Both the position numbers and the translations under genes were made by a program. From Paracidovorax cattleyae (lineage in GTDB: Bacteria; Pseudomonadota; Gammaproteobacteria; Burkholderiales; Burkholderiaceae_C): a DNA stretch of 64,000 nt. Position 1 is the first letter of the stretch. Every line of letters starts with the position of its first letter. Of this stretch, positions 1 to 8,825 are shown piece after piece. Where the stretch lies: positions 47,014-111,013 of the forward strand of contig NZ_FNJL01000019.1 of the NCBI RefSeq assembly GCF_900104515.1, in the 5' to 3' direction. The notes under the pieces are model-generated. The model saw only the letters and a list, made by a program, of their open reading frames with translations. It searched no databases and had not been told where the DNA came from.

Positions 1-378
1 GGCTACCACGTCACCGCGCTCTTCGACAACATCGGCGGGCTCAAGCCCCAGTCCGCGGTGCGCAGCGCCGGCGTGGTGGTGGGCCGGGTGAATTCCATCA
101 CCTTCGACGACAAGACCTTCCAGGCCCAGGTGACGCTGGAGATGGACAAGCGCTACGCCTTCCCCAAGGACAGCTCGCTCAAGATCCTCACCAGCGGCCT
201 GCTGGGCGATCAGTACATCGGCATCCAGGCGGGTGCCGACGAAAAGAACCTCGCCGAGGGCGACCGCATCACGTCCACGCAGTCCGCCGTGGTGCTGGAA
301 AACCTCATCGGCCAGTTCCTCTACGGCAAGGCCGAAGAGGGCGGCGGCGGGGCCTCCGCGGGCGGCTCCAAGAAATGA
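1..378 (+). CDS. mlaD: MlaD, phospholipid transport substrate-binding protein (5' end missing)
   Basis: The reading frame is open from the first base of the window and stops at 376-378, so only the C-terminal 125 residues are present. The fragment carries the end of the MCE domain (FDNIGGLKPQS, then VRSAGVVVGRV and SGLLGDQYIGI), which is typical of MlaD. In the Mla system MlaD is the periplasmic, inner-membrane-anchored hexamer that passes lipids between MlaC and the MlaFE ABC transporter. The tail is glycine/serine-rich (GGGGASAGGS), as is common in betaproteobacterial MlaD. mlaA follows 10 bases later and mlaC and mlaB come after it, which fixes the identification. mlaF and mlaE should lie just upstream of the window. 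Confidence 0.93.
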   Translation, partial: GYHVTALFDNIGGLKPQSAVRSAGVVVGRVNSITFDDKTFQAQVTLEMDKRYAFPKDSSLKILTSGLLGDQYIGIQAGADEKNLAEGDRITSTQSAVVLENLIGQFLYGKAEEGGGGASAGGSKK

Positions 379-388
379 CGACAACAAA

Positions 389-1159
389 ATGATGACCACC
401 AAGTTCCAAGCTCTCCGGGCACCTTCCCTGCGCAGCGGTGCCTGCGCGCTGGCCGTGGCCTGCCTGCTGGCCGGCTGCGCCACCGGGCCCGACGCCAATC
501 CGCGCGATCCGTTCGAGCCCTACAACCGCGGCATGACCCGGTTCAACGACAAGGTGGACGACGTGCTGCTGCGGCCCGTCGCCACCGCCTATACCGAGGT
601 CACACCGCGCCTGGTGCGCACCGGCGTGAGCAACTTCTTCGCCAACCTCGGCGACCTGTGGTCCTTCGTGAACAATGCGCTGCAGCTGCGCGGCGAGGGT
701 GCGCTCAACAGCATCGCGCGCTTCAGCGCGAACACCGTGTTCGGCATCGGCGGCCTGTTCGACGTCGCCACCGAGATGCGCATCGAGCGCTCGAAGCAGG
801 ATTTCGGCCTCACGCTCGGCCGCTGGGGCGTGCCCACGGGGCCGTACCTCGTGCTGCCCTTCCTGGGCCCGTCCACCGTGCGCGACACGGTGGCCCTGCC
901 GGTGGATGCCAAGGGCAACCTCATCACCTATGTCGATCCCGTGTCGGACCGCAACGCCCTCTATGCCCTGAGTGCGGTAAACACGCGGGCCAACCTGCTG
1001 CGCGCGAGCTCGGTGCTGGACAGCGCCGCGCTCGACAAGTACAGCTTCACGCGCGACGCCTACCTGCAGGTGCGCAGCCAGGCGGTGCAGACGGACCGGC
1101 GCAGCGAGGAACGCTACGACCAGGATGCCGGCAAGCTGCCCGAAGAGCCCAGGCCCTGA
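389..1159 (+). CDS. mlaA: MlaA (VacJ) outer-membrane lipoprotein
   Basis: 256-residue VacJ-family lipoprotein. The signal peptide ends in a lipobox (LLAGC, Cys near residue 30), so it should be acylated and sent to the outer membrane. The family signature DPFEPYNRGMTRFN follows directly, with GVPTGPYLVLPFLGPS further on. MlaA removes mislocalised phospholipid from the outer leaflet together with a porin and delivers it to MlaC. I chose ATG 389, the first of two consecutive ATG codons, because it puts the signal peptide at the N-terminus; longer in-frame extensions overlap mlaD. Sitting between mlaD and mlaC is the usual betaproteobacterial arrangement, whereas enterobacteria keep mlaA elsewhere. 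Confidence 0.95.
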   Translation: MMTTKFQALRAPSLRSGACALAVACLLAGCATGPDANPRDPFEPYNRGMTRFNDKVDDVLLRPVATAYTEVTPRLVRTGVSNFFANLGDLWSFVNNALQLRGEGALNSIARFSANTVFGIGGLFDVATEMRIERSKQDFGLTLGRWGVPTGPYLVLPFLGPSTVRDTVALPVDAKGNLITYVDPVSDRNALYALSAVNTRANLLRASSVLDSAALDKYSFTRDAYLQVRSQAVQTDRRSEERYDQDAGKLPEEPRP

Positions 1160-1300
1160 GGCCGCGGCAGGGCCCGGGACGGCGTTGCAGTTGCTTGCAT
1201 CCGTGCACCGGGCAGACGCATGAGGGGCTCCACCCCCGCACACAATCGAACATGACATGGAGCGCCCCGCCGGGGACGCGCCTTCAGAAAGGAAACCGAT

Positions 1301-1954
1301 ATGACGATGAGCCGACGTACCCTGGGCCAAGCCGCCCTCTGCACCGCCGCCGTGCTGTGGCTGGGCATGCCGGTGGCGGCCCTTGCCGCCGACGAAACGC
1401 CTGACGAGCTGGTCAAGCGCCTGTCCACCGACGTGCTCAACACGGTGCGCAGCGACAAGAGCATCAAGTCGGGCGACATCAACAAGATCACCGCGCTGGT
1501 GGACAAGGTCATCCTGCCGCACGTGAACTTCCGCCGCATGACGGCCGCCGCGGTGGGCCCGGCCTGGCGCCAGGCCACGCCGCAGCAGCAGGCGCGCCTG
1601 CAGGAAGAATTCAAGTCGCTGCTTGTGCGCACCTACTCGGGCGCCCTCAGCCAGGTCAACGACCTGTCGATCCAGGTCAAGCCCCTGCGCGCCGGCGCCG
1701 ACGACAAGGACGTGCTCGTGCGTTCCGAGATCCTGGGCCGCGGCGACCCGATCCAGCTCGACTACCGCCTGGAGAAGACGCCCGGCGACGGCGACTGGAA
1801 GATCTACAACCTGAACGTGATGGGCGTGTGGCTGGTCGAGACCTACCGCACGCAGTTCGCCCAGGAGATCAACGCCAAGGGCATCGATGGCCTCATCGAA
1901 TCGCTGGCCGCACGCAACAAGGCCAACGCCGCCGGCTCCGGCAAGGCAGGCTGA
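1301..1954 (+). CDS. mlaC: MlaC, periplasmic phospholipid carrier
   Basis: 217 residues with a cleavable signal peptide (cleavage expected after AALAA, about residue 29) followed by the MlaC/Ttg2D fold: ADETPDELVKRLSTDV at the start, then LPHVNFRRMTAAAVG and FKSLLVRTYSGAL. It is the soluble shuttle that carries phospholipid between MlaA at the outer membrane and MlaD at the inner membrane. A clear ribosome binding site (AGAAAGGAAA) lies just before ATG 1301. The 141-base gap after mlaA holds no other gene that I can see. mlaB follows after 21 bases. Confidence 0.94.
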   Translation: MTMSRRTLGQAALCTAAVLWLGMPVAALAADETPDELVKRLSTDVLNTVRSDKSIKSGDINKITALVDKVILPHVNFRRMTAAAVGPAWRQATPQQQARLQEEFKSLLVRTYSGALSQVNDLSIQVKPLRAGADDKDVLVRSEILGRGDPIQLDYRLEKTPGDGDWKIYNLNVMGVWLVETYRTQFAQEINAKGIDGLIESLAARNKANAAGSGKAG

Positions 1955-1975
1955 CGCATCCCCGGGGCGTCCGCC

Positions 1976-2266
1976 ATGCTGGTCCTACCCACCGAGCTGA
2001 CGCACCGGCAGGCCGAGGCCTGCCTGCGCATGCTGCTGCAGGGGCTCAAGGCGCACCGCGACGCAATCCTCGTCGTGGACGCCGCGCCCCTCGCCACCTT
2101 CGACTCCTCGGCCCTGGCGGTCCTGCTCGAGTGCCGCCGCGCCGCGCTGCTGGAGAACCGGCGCTTCGAAGTGAAAGACCTGCCTGCGGGCCTGGCCAAG
2201 CTGGCCGGGCTGTACGGGGTGGGGGAGTTGCTGGCGTCCCCCGAGGCCGTCGCCGACGCTTCCTGA
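1976..2266 (+). CDS. mlaB: MlaB, STAS-domain protein
   Basis: 96-residue single STAS domain. The region ILVVDAAPLATFDSSALAVLLECRRAA matches the STAS core, with the helix-capping DSSAL motif (D, S, S near residues 43-45). MlaB is the cytoplasmic partner of the MlaFE ATPase complex and is needed for its assembly and activity. Position directly after mlaC supports the call over a generic anti-sigma antagonist. It is the last mla gene here; a 92-base gap containing a perfect palindrome separates it from the ABC transporter genes. Confidence 0.88.
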   Translation: MLVLPTELTHRQAEACLRMLLQGLKAHRDAILVVDAAPLATFDSSALAVLLECRRAALLENRRFEVKDLPAGLAKLAGLYGVGELLASPEAVADAS

Positions 2267-2311
2267 GTTCCTGGCCGCACCGCTCCGGAGGCGGCCTGTG
2301 CCCTGCAAGAC

Positions 2312-2333
2312 CATGCGCGGGTACCCGCGCATG
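2312..2333. promoter_or_regulatory. Perfect 22-bp palindrome upstream of ABC ATPase gene
   Basis: The half-site CATGCGCGGGT is followed at once by its exact reverse complement. It lies between mlaB and the ABC ATPase gene, 26 bases before that gene's ATG. No T-run follows, so a simple intrinsic terminator is unlikely. It could be a regulator operator or a transcribed hairpin at the intercistronic junction. The palindrome is directly visible; the function is inference. Confidence 0.45.
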
Positions 2334-2358
2334 CGAAACCTTAGAATGTGCGGCTCCC

Positions 2359-3336
2359 ATGCCCGCAGTCTCCTTCCAGTCCGTCTCCAAGACCTACGAC
2401 ACGCCCAAAGGGCCCTTCCAGGCGCTCGACGGCGTGAGCCTCGACATCGAGGAGGGCGAGTTCTTCGGCCTGCTCGGGCCCAACGGCGCGGGAAAGACCA
2501 CGCTCATCAGCATCCTCGCAGGACTGGCCCGTGCCTCCGGCGGGCGCGTGCTGGTGCAGGGCAGCGACGTGCTCGCCGACTATGCCGATGCGCGCCGCAA
2601 GCTCGGCATCGTGCCGCAGGAGCTCGTCTTCGATCCGTTCTTCAACGTGCGCGAGGCGCTGCGCATCCAGTCGGGCTATTTCGGCGTGAAGAACAACGAC
2701 GCCTGGATCGACGAGCTGCTCGAGAGCCTGGGCCTGGCCGACAAGGCGTCCGCCAACATGCGCCAGCTCTCGGGCGGCATGAAGCGCCGCGTGCTCGTCG
2801 CGCAGGCGCTGGTGCACAAGCCACCCATCATCGTGCTGGACGAGCCCACGGCCGGGGTCGATGTGGAACTGCGCCAGACCCTCTGGCACTTCGTCGCGCG
2901 GCTCAACAAGGCGGGCCATACGGTGCTGCTCACCACCCACTACCTGGAAGAGGCCGAGGCGCTCTGCAACCGGATCGCGATGCTCAAGCGCGGCCGGATG
3001 GTGGCGCTCTCGACCACGTCCGAGCTGCTGCAGGCCGCCTCCACGAACGTGCTGCGATTCAAGACCGACGACGCGCTGCCGCCCGCGCTGGCCGCGGCCG
3101 CGCGCGTCACCGGCCGCGTGGTGCAATTGCCCTCGCAGGATGCGGCGGACATCGAGCGCATCCTCTCCGGGCTGCGTGCCGCGGGCGTCGGCGTGCACGA
3201 CGTCGAGATCCGCAAGGCGGACCTGGAGGACGTGTTCCTCAGCCTCATGGCCGAAGGGCGCTATCCCGATCCCGCGCGCGAACCCGCGCCGGCGGACGAA
3301 CCCGCGGAAACCCCCGAAGGCGGGGTGCGGCTATGA
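2359..3336 (+). CDS. ABC-2 type transporter, ATP-binding protein (YadG-like)
   Basis: 325-residue nucleotide-binding subunit. Visible motifs: Walker A GPNGAGKTT near residues 41-49, signature LSGGMKRRV, Walker B IIVLDEPTAGVD and the switch His in LLTTHYLEEAE. The C-terminal third is the variable extension of multidrug/polysaccharide-type exporters, ending in a charged Pro/Glu-rich tail. I chose ATG 2359 because MPAVSFQSVSKTYD begins the domain directly. The stop overlaps the permease start as ATGA, so the two are translationally coupled. The pair resembles E. coli YadG/YadH. The substrate cannot be told from sequence. Confidence 0.9.
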   Translation: MPAVSFQSVSKTYDTPKGPFQALDGVSLDIEEGEFFGLLGPNGAGKTTLISILAGLARASGGRVLVQGSDVLADYADARRKLGIVPQELVFDPFFNVREALRIQSGYFGVKNNDAWIDELLESLGLADKASANMRQLSGGMKRRVLVAQALVHKPPIIVLDEPTAGVDVELRQTLWHFVARLNKAGHTVLLTTHYLEEAEALCNRIAMLKRGRMVALSTTSELLQAASTNVLRFKTDDALPPALAAAARVTGRVVQLPSQDAADIERILSGLRAAGVGVHDVEIRKADLEDVFLSLMAEGRYPDPAREPAPADEPAETPEGGVRL

Positions 3337-4088
3337 CCGGCTGGCAGACCCTGTTCTACAAGGAGGTGCTGCGTTTCTGGAAGGTGAGCTTCCAGACCAT
3401 CGCCGCCCCCGTGCTCACGGCCGTGCTCTACCTGCTGATCTTCGGCCATGTGCTGGAAGACCACGTGAAGGTCTATGACCGCCTGAGCTACACCGCATTC
3501 CTGGTGCCGGGCCTGGTGATGATGAGCGTGCTGCAGAACGCGTTCGCGAACAGCTCGTCGAGCCTCATCCAGAGCAAGATCATGGGCAACCTGGTGTTCG
3601 TGCTGCTCACGCCGCTGTCGCACTGGGCCTGGTTCTTCGCCTACGTGGGCTCTTCGGTGGTGCGCGGCCTGGCCGTGGGACTGGGCGTGTTCATCGCCAC
3701 GCTCGGCTTTGCGCAGCCGGAATTCGCCGCGCCGCTGTGGATCGCGGCGTTCGCGCTCCTGGGGGCCGCGCTGCTCGCCACGCTGGGCCTGATCGCCGGG
3801 CTCTGGGCCGACAAGTTCGACCAGATGGCGGCGTTCCAGAACTTCATCATCGTGCCGATGACCTTTCTCTCGGGCGTGTTCTATTCCATCCAGTCGCTGC
3901 CGCCTTTCTGGCAGACGGTGAGCCACCTGAATCCGTTCTTCTACATGATCGACGGATTCCGCTACGGCTTCTTCGGGCAGAGCGACGCGTCGCCCTGGCT
4001 GAGCCTGGCCATCGTGGGCAGCGCCTGGCTGGCCGTGAGCGCGCTGGCCGTGCACCTGCTGCGCACCGGCTACAAGATCAGGAACTGA
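3333..4088 (+). CDS. ABC-2 type transporter, permease (YadH-like)
   Basis: 251-residue membrane protein of the ABC-2 permease family with about six hydrophobic segments and the conserved C-terminal region LNPFFYMIDGFRYGFFG. The start is set by a 4-base ATGA overlap with the ATPase gene, which indicates that both halves of the transporter are made together. Substrate unknown. In betaproteobacteria this pair often sits between the mla genes and ibaG-murA, as here, which hints at a cell-envelope role; that hint is inference only. Confidence 0.88.
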   Translation: MTGWQTLFYKEVLRFWKVSFQTIAAPVLTAVLYLLIFGHVLEDHVKVYDRLSYTAFLVPGLVMMSVLQNAFANSSSSLIQSKIMGNLVFVLLTPLSHWAWFFAYVGSSVVRGLAVGLGVFIATLGFAQPEFAAPLWIAAFALLGAALLATLGLIAGLWADKFDQMAAFQNFIIVPMTFLSGVFYSIQSLPPFWQTVSHLNPFFYMIDGFRYGFFGQSDASPWLSLAIVGSAWLAVSALAVHLLRTGYKIRN

Positions 4089-4165
4089 TGACCACCCTCC
4101 CGGGCGCGCGCAGGCGAAGCGCCGCACGTGCGGCCGGGCGCCCGTCCTCCACATGAACCACTGAC

Positions 4166-4414
4166 ATGACCGCCGACCAACTCAAAGACCTGATCCGGGC
4201 GGGGCTGCCCTGCGAACACCTCACGCTCGAGGGCGACGGCCGCCATTGGTATGCGACCATCGTCTCCGCGGAGTTCGAGGGCAAGCGCGCGATCCAGCGC
4301 CACCAGCGGGTGTACGCGACGCTGGGCAGCCGCATGCACACCGACGAGGTGCACGCGCTTTCCATGAAGACCTTCACACCTGCCGAATGGGCTGCGCAGC
4401 CGCGCGGCGAATGA
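4166..4414 (+). CDS. ibaG: BolA/IbaG family protein
   Basis: 82-residue BolA-fold protein. The core [27 protein letters not shown] contains the conserved His and the terminal TPAEW that ends the domain. Such proteins bind monothiol glutaredoxins and [2Fe-2S] clusters. Its length and its position directly before murA match E. coli IbaG (YrbA), not BolA itself, which is longer and lies near tig/clpP. The gap to murA is 73 bases. Confidence 0.85.
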   Translation: MTADQLKDLIRAGLPCEHLTLEGDGRHWYATIVSAEFEGKRAIQRHQRVYATLGSRMHTDEVHALSMKTFTPAEWAAQPRGE

Positions 4415-4487
4415 GCGCAGGTCCCTTTCCGCTGCGCCATCTGCCGCAACGTCCTCTTTTCGTCCCCAGACCCCAGAACAACAAGCC

Positions 4488-5788
<1,301 letters not shown>

Positions 5789-5792
<4 letters not shown>

Positions 5793-6442
5793 CGAACCCG
5801 GGCGACGTGATCACCCTGGCCCTGTCCAAGGGCCGCATCTTCGAGGAAACCCTTCCGCTGCTGGCCGCCGCCGGCATCGAGGTGCTGGAAGACCCCGAGA
5901 AATCCCGCAAGCTGATCCTGCCGACCAACCGGCCCGACGTGCGCGTGGTGCTGGTGCGCGCCACCGACGTGCCCACCTATGTGCAGTACGGAGGCGCGGA
6001 CCTGGGCGTGACGGGCAAGGACACGCTCATCGAGCACGGCGGCCAGGGGCTGTACCAGCCGCTGGACCTGCGCATCGCCAAGTGCCGCGTGAGCGTCGCG
6101 GTGCGCGAGGATTTCGACTACGCCCGTGCGGTGAAGCAGGGCGCGCGCCTCAACGTGGCCACCAAGTACACCACCATCGCCCGCGAGTTCTTCGCGGCCA
6201 AGGGCGTGCACGTGGACATGATCAAGCTGTACGGCAGCATGGAGCTCGCGCCGCTCACGGGTCTGGCCGATGCCATCGTGGACCTGGTCTCCACGGGCAG
6301 CACGCTGCGCGCCAACCACCTGGTGGAGGTGGAGCGCATCATGGATATCAGTTCGCACCTCGTGGTCAACCAGGCCGCGCTCAAGCTCAAGCGCGAGCCG
6401 CTGCGCCGCATCATCGATGCGTTCGCCGCCGCGACGGAATGA
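5789..6442 (+). CDS. hisG: ATP phosphoribosyltransferase, short form
   Basis: 217 residues. It catalyses the first step of histidine synthesis, ATP plus PRPP. The PRPP loop is recognisable as [18 protein letters not shown]. The C-terminal regulatory ACT-like domain of long HisG is missing, so this is the short type that needs the HisZ subunit for activity and feedback control. hisZ is not in this window. ATG 5789 overlaps the murA stop and gives the normal N-terminus ([18 protein letters not shown]). Confidence 0.96.
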
Positions 6443-6556
6443 AAAAGCTGAAATCCGAGGTACGGATGAGTTTCCGTTGAAACACGCGTCAAAATGCGAG
6501 TACCGGGAAAATTGTTTCTCGGTGCATCAATTGTTTCAATTCGGAGGGCTCATCCC

Positions 6557-6910
6557 ATGGTCAAGAAATTCCTGCTGCTCGGCGGCCTGTTCCTCAGCGG
6601 TGCCGCATTCGCCGCGGACGCGGATTTCACGCTGGTCAATCGCACGGGCTATGCGCTGAACGAAGTGTTCATCTCGCCGACGAAAATGGACAATTGGGGT
6701 TCCGACCGCCTGGGCCGCAACCAGCTGGCCAACGGAGCCTCCCGGAAGTTCAAGTTTGGCGACACCAAGCACTGCGTCCAGGACATCAAGGTGGTGTTCG
6801 CGGACGACGAATCGGAAGTCGAGTGGGAAGGCCTCAACCTCTGCGAACTCGACAAGATCACCCTGAAATACAACCGCAAGACGCGCGAGGTGTCGGCGGA
6901 GACCGAATAA
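6557..6910 (+). CDS. Small exported protein of unknown function
   Basis: 117 residues. A Sec signal peptide (MVKKFLLLGGLFLSGAAFAA) is followed by a compact, probably beta-rich domain starting DADFTLVNRTGYALNEVFIS. Two cysteines in the mature part (KHCVQD and LNLCELD) could form a periplasmic disulfide. ATG 6557 is chosen because GGAGG lies 9 bases upstream and the signal peptide then starts the protein; a longer reading frame from 6494 would bury it. It lies between hisG and hisD on the same strand, but nothing in it suggests a histidine-pathway role. I do not recognise a characterised family. Confidence 0.8.
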   Translation: MVKKFLLLGGLFLSGAAFAADADFTLVNRTGYALNEVFISPTKMDNWGSDRLGRNQLANGASRKFKFGDTKHCVQDIKVVFADDESEVEWEGLNLCELDKITLKYNRKTREVSAETE

Positions 6911-6946
6911 GTCTCCTCCGCTGCCGCAAGCGCCCCCGAGAGATCC

Positions 6947-8257
6947 ATGAAAGCCACGCCTGTCCGCCTGAACACCCAGAGTGCCGATTTCGAAACCGCC
7001 TTCCGGGAGCGCCTGCACTGGTCCGCGGACACCGACGCCGCCATCGAGCAGCGCGTGGCCGACATCCTGGCCGACGTACAGGCGCGCGGCGATGCGGCCG
7101 TGCTGGAATACACCCAGCGCTTCGACGGGCTGCAGGCGGACTCCGTGGCGGCCCTGGAACTCTCCCAGGCGGAATTGAAAGCCGCCTTCGAGATGCTGCC
7201 GGCCACGCAGCGCGAGGCGCTGGAGGCGGCAGCCCGCCGCGTTCGCACGTACCACGAGGCGCAGAAGAAGGCGAGCGGCGAGAGCTGGAGCTACCGCGAC
7301 GAGGACGGCACGCTGCTGGGCCAGAAGGTGACGCCGCTGGACCGCGTCGGCATCTACGTGCCCGGCGGCAAGGCGGCATACCCTTCCAGCGTGCTGATGA
7401 ATGCCATTCCGGCCCACGTGGCCGGCGTGCAGGACATCGTCATGGTGGTGCCCACGCCGCGCGGCGAGAAGAACCCGCTGGTGCTGGCGGCCGCCTACGT
7501 GGCGGGCGTGAGCCGGGCCTTCACCCTCGGGGGCGCGCAGGCCGTGGCCGCGCTGGCCTACGGCACGGCCACCGTGCCGAAGGTGGACAAGATCACCGGC
7601 CCCGGCAATGCCTACGTGGCCAGCGCCAAGAAGCGCGTGTTCGGCACGGTGGGCATCGACATGATCGCCGGCCCGAGCGAGATCCTGGTGCTGGCCGACG
7701 GCACCACGCCGCCCGACTGGGTGGCGATGGACCTGTTCAGCCAGGCGGAGCACGACGAACTGGCGCAGTCCATCCTGCTATGCCCGGACGCCGCCTATAT
7801 CGATGCCGTGCAGGCGGCCATCGACCGACTGCTACCCGACATGCCGCGTGCGGAGATCATCGCCAAAAGCCTCACGGGCCGCGGCGCGCTGATCCTCACG
7901 AAGGACATGGAAGAGGCCTGCACCATCAGCAACCGCATCGCGCCCGAGCACCTGGAGGTGTCGAGCCGCGACCCGCACCGCTGGGAGCCGCTGCTGCGCC
8001 ATGCGGGCGCGATCTTCCTCGGGGCCTATACCAGCGAGAGCCTGGGCGACTACTGCGCGGGCCCCAACCACGTGCTGCCGACCAGCGGCACGGCGCGTTT
8101 TTCCTCTCCGCTGGGGGTGTACGACTTCCAGAAGCGCAGCAGCCTGATCGAGGTGAGCGAGCAGGGCGCGCAGACGCTGGGCGCCATCGCCAGCGTGCTG
8201 GCGCACGGCGAGGGGCTGCAGGCCCATGCGCGGGCTGCGGAGATGCGGTTGAAGTGA
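6947..8257 (+). CDS. hisD: Histidinol dehydrogenase
   Basis: 436 residues, full length. HisD catalyses the last two steps of histidine synthesis, histidinol to histidine, using NAD and zinc. Family signatures present: [54 protein letters not shown] (zinc/catalytic His) and APEHLE. The gene follows the small exported protein by 36 bases and is the end of the hisG-hisD block. A weak hairpin lies after its stop, and a convergent gene follows. Confidence 0.97.
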   Translation: MKATPVRLNTQSADFETAFRERLHWSADTDAAIEQRVADILADVQARGDAAVLEYTQRFDGLQADSVAALELSQAELKAAFEMLPATQREALEAAARRVRTYHEAQKKASGESWSYRDEDGTLLGQKVTPLDRVGIYVPGGKAAYPSSVLMNAIPAHVAGVQDIVMVVPTPRGEKNPLVLAAAYVAGVSRAFTLGGAQAVAALAYGTATVPKVDKITGPGNAYVASAKKRVFGTVGIDMIAGPSEILVLADGTTPPDWVAMDLFSQAEHDELAQSILLCPDAAYIDAVQAAIDRLLPDMPRAEIIAKSLTGRGALILTKDMEEACTISNRIAPEHLEVSSRDPHRWEPLLRHAGAIFLGAYTSESLGDYCAGPNHVLPTSGTARFSSPLGVYDFQKRSSLIEVSEQGAQTLGAIASVLAHGEGLQAHARAAEMRLK

Positions 8258-8266
8258 CACCCACCT

Positions 8267-8283
8267 GAGGCGCTGCGCGCCTC
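8267..8283. terminator. Short hairpin between convergent hisD and DUF2917 genes
   Basis: Inverted repeat GAGGCGC, loop TGC, GCGCCTC just after the hisD stop. The stem is GC-rich but there is no T-run on either strand, so it may be only a weak bidirectional terminator. Confidence 0.35.
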
Positions 8284-8326
8284 CGGGCAGCCGCCAGAGC
8301 CGGCAGTCTTCGGGCACGTGTCGGGC

Positions 8327-8680
8327 TCAGGCAGCGGCACGCACGGTGCCCGCCGTGCCGTCCTGCGGCGGTGCAGGTTCCACCACCCAGCGCAGCCGCA
8401 GGGGCGCGCTGCCCTCGGCGCCCACGTAGAGGCGCCCCGGCCCTGGCAGGGCCAGTCGCTGGCCCGCCTCCAGGAACCAGTCGTCTCCGTCACCGTGCTG
8501 CGTGATCCAGGCCAGGCCTGCCAGCACCTGCAGGGTGGCCCGGCAGCCGGGGGCGCAGTCCAGCGGCTGCACCGCATCGTTGGGCGCCAGCGTGGCCACG
8601 AGGGTCCGGGGCGCTGCTGCCGGGCGCGAGGCCAGGCGGCGCAGGAGGGCGAGGGATGCGGAGGCGGTTGCGGAGTTCAT
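8327..8680 (-). CDS. DUF2917 domain protein
   Basis: 117 residues. The C-terminal half (WITQHGDGDDWFLEAGQRLALPGPGRLYVGAEG) is the DUF2917 signature, a short cupin-like beta domain of unknown function. I start it at ATG 8680, which gives MNSATASASLALLRRL; longer frames run back across the divergent promoter. It is transcribed away from the MocR regulator gene, a pairing often seen in Comamonadaceae, which suggests that the regulator may control it (inference). Confidence 0.75.
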   Translation of the reverse strand: MNSATASASLALLRRLASRPAAAPRTLVATLAPNDAVQPLDCAPGCRATLQVLAGLAWITQHGDGDDWFLEAGQRLALPGPGRLYVGAEGSAPLRLRWVVEPAPPQDGTAGTVRAAA

Positions 8681-8765
8681 GCTGCCCACTGTGCCGGTGC
8701 CGGGCGGGGTGCGACAGCCGCAGGCAGGCGCCAGATGGGGCAGCACAGATGCCGGCCGCGTGGCG

Positions 8766-8824
8766 TCTGTATTGCCCGCATTGCCAGGCATCTGTATTGA
8801 TGATTGCGAGGAGCAGCGATACAG
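8766..8824. promoter_or_regulatory. Candidate MocR operator: 9-bp direct repeat plus inverted half-site
   Basis: TCTGTATTG occurs at 8766-8774 and again at 8791-8799, 25 bases apart start to start, in the divergent region between the DUF2917 gene and the MocR gene. A reversed half-site ATACAG lies at 8819-8824, touching the regulator's start codon. MocR regulators are known to bind widely spaced direct repeats in divergent promoters. The repeats are seen; the binding is inference. Confidence 0.5.
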
Positions 8825-8825
8825 A

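Noticed and set aside
305..1522. Long minus-strand open frame across mlaA and mlaC
   Set aside because: It is antisense to two well-supported genes, has a His/Arg/Ala-rich composition typical of GC-rich shadow frames, and has no recognisable domain.
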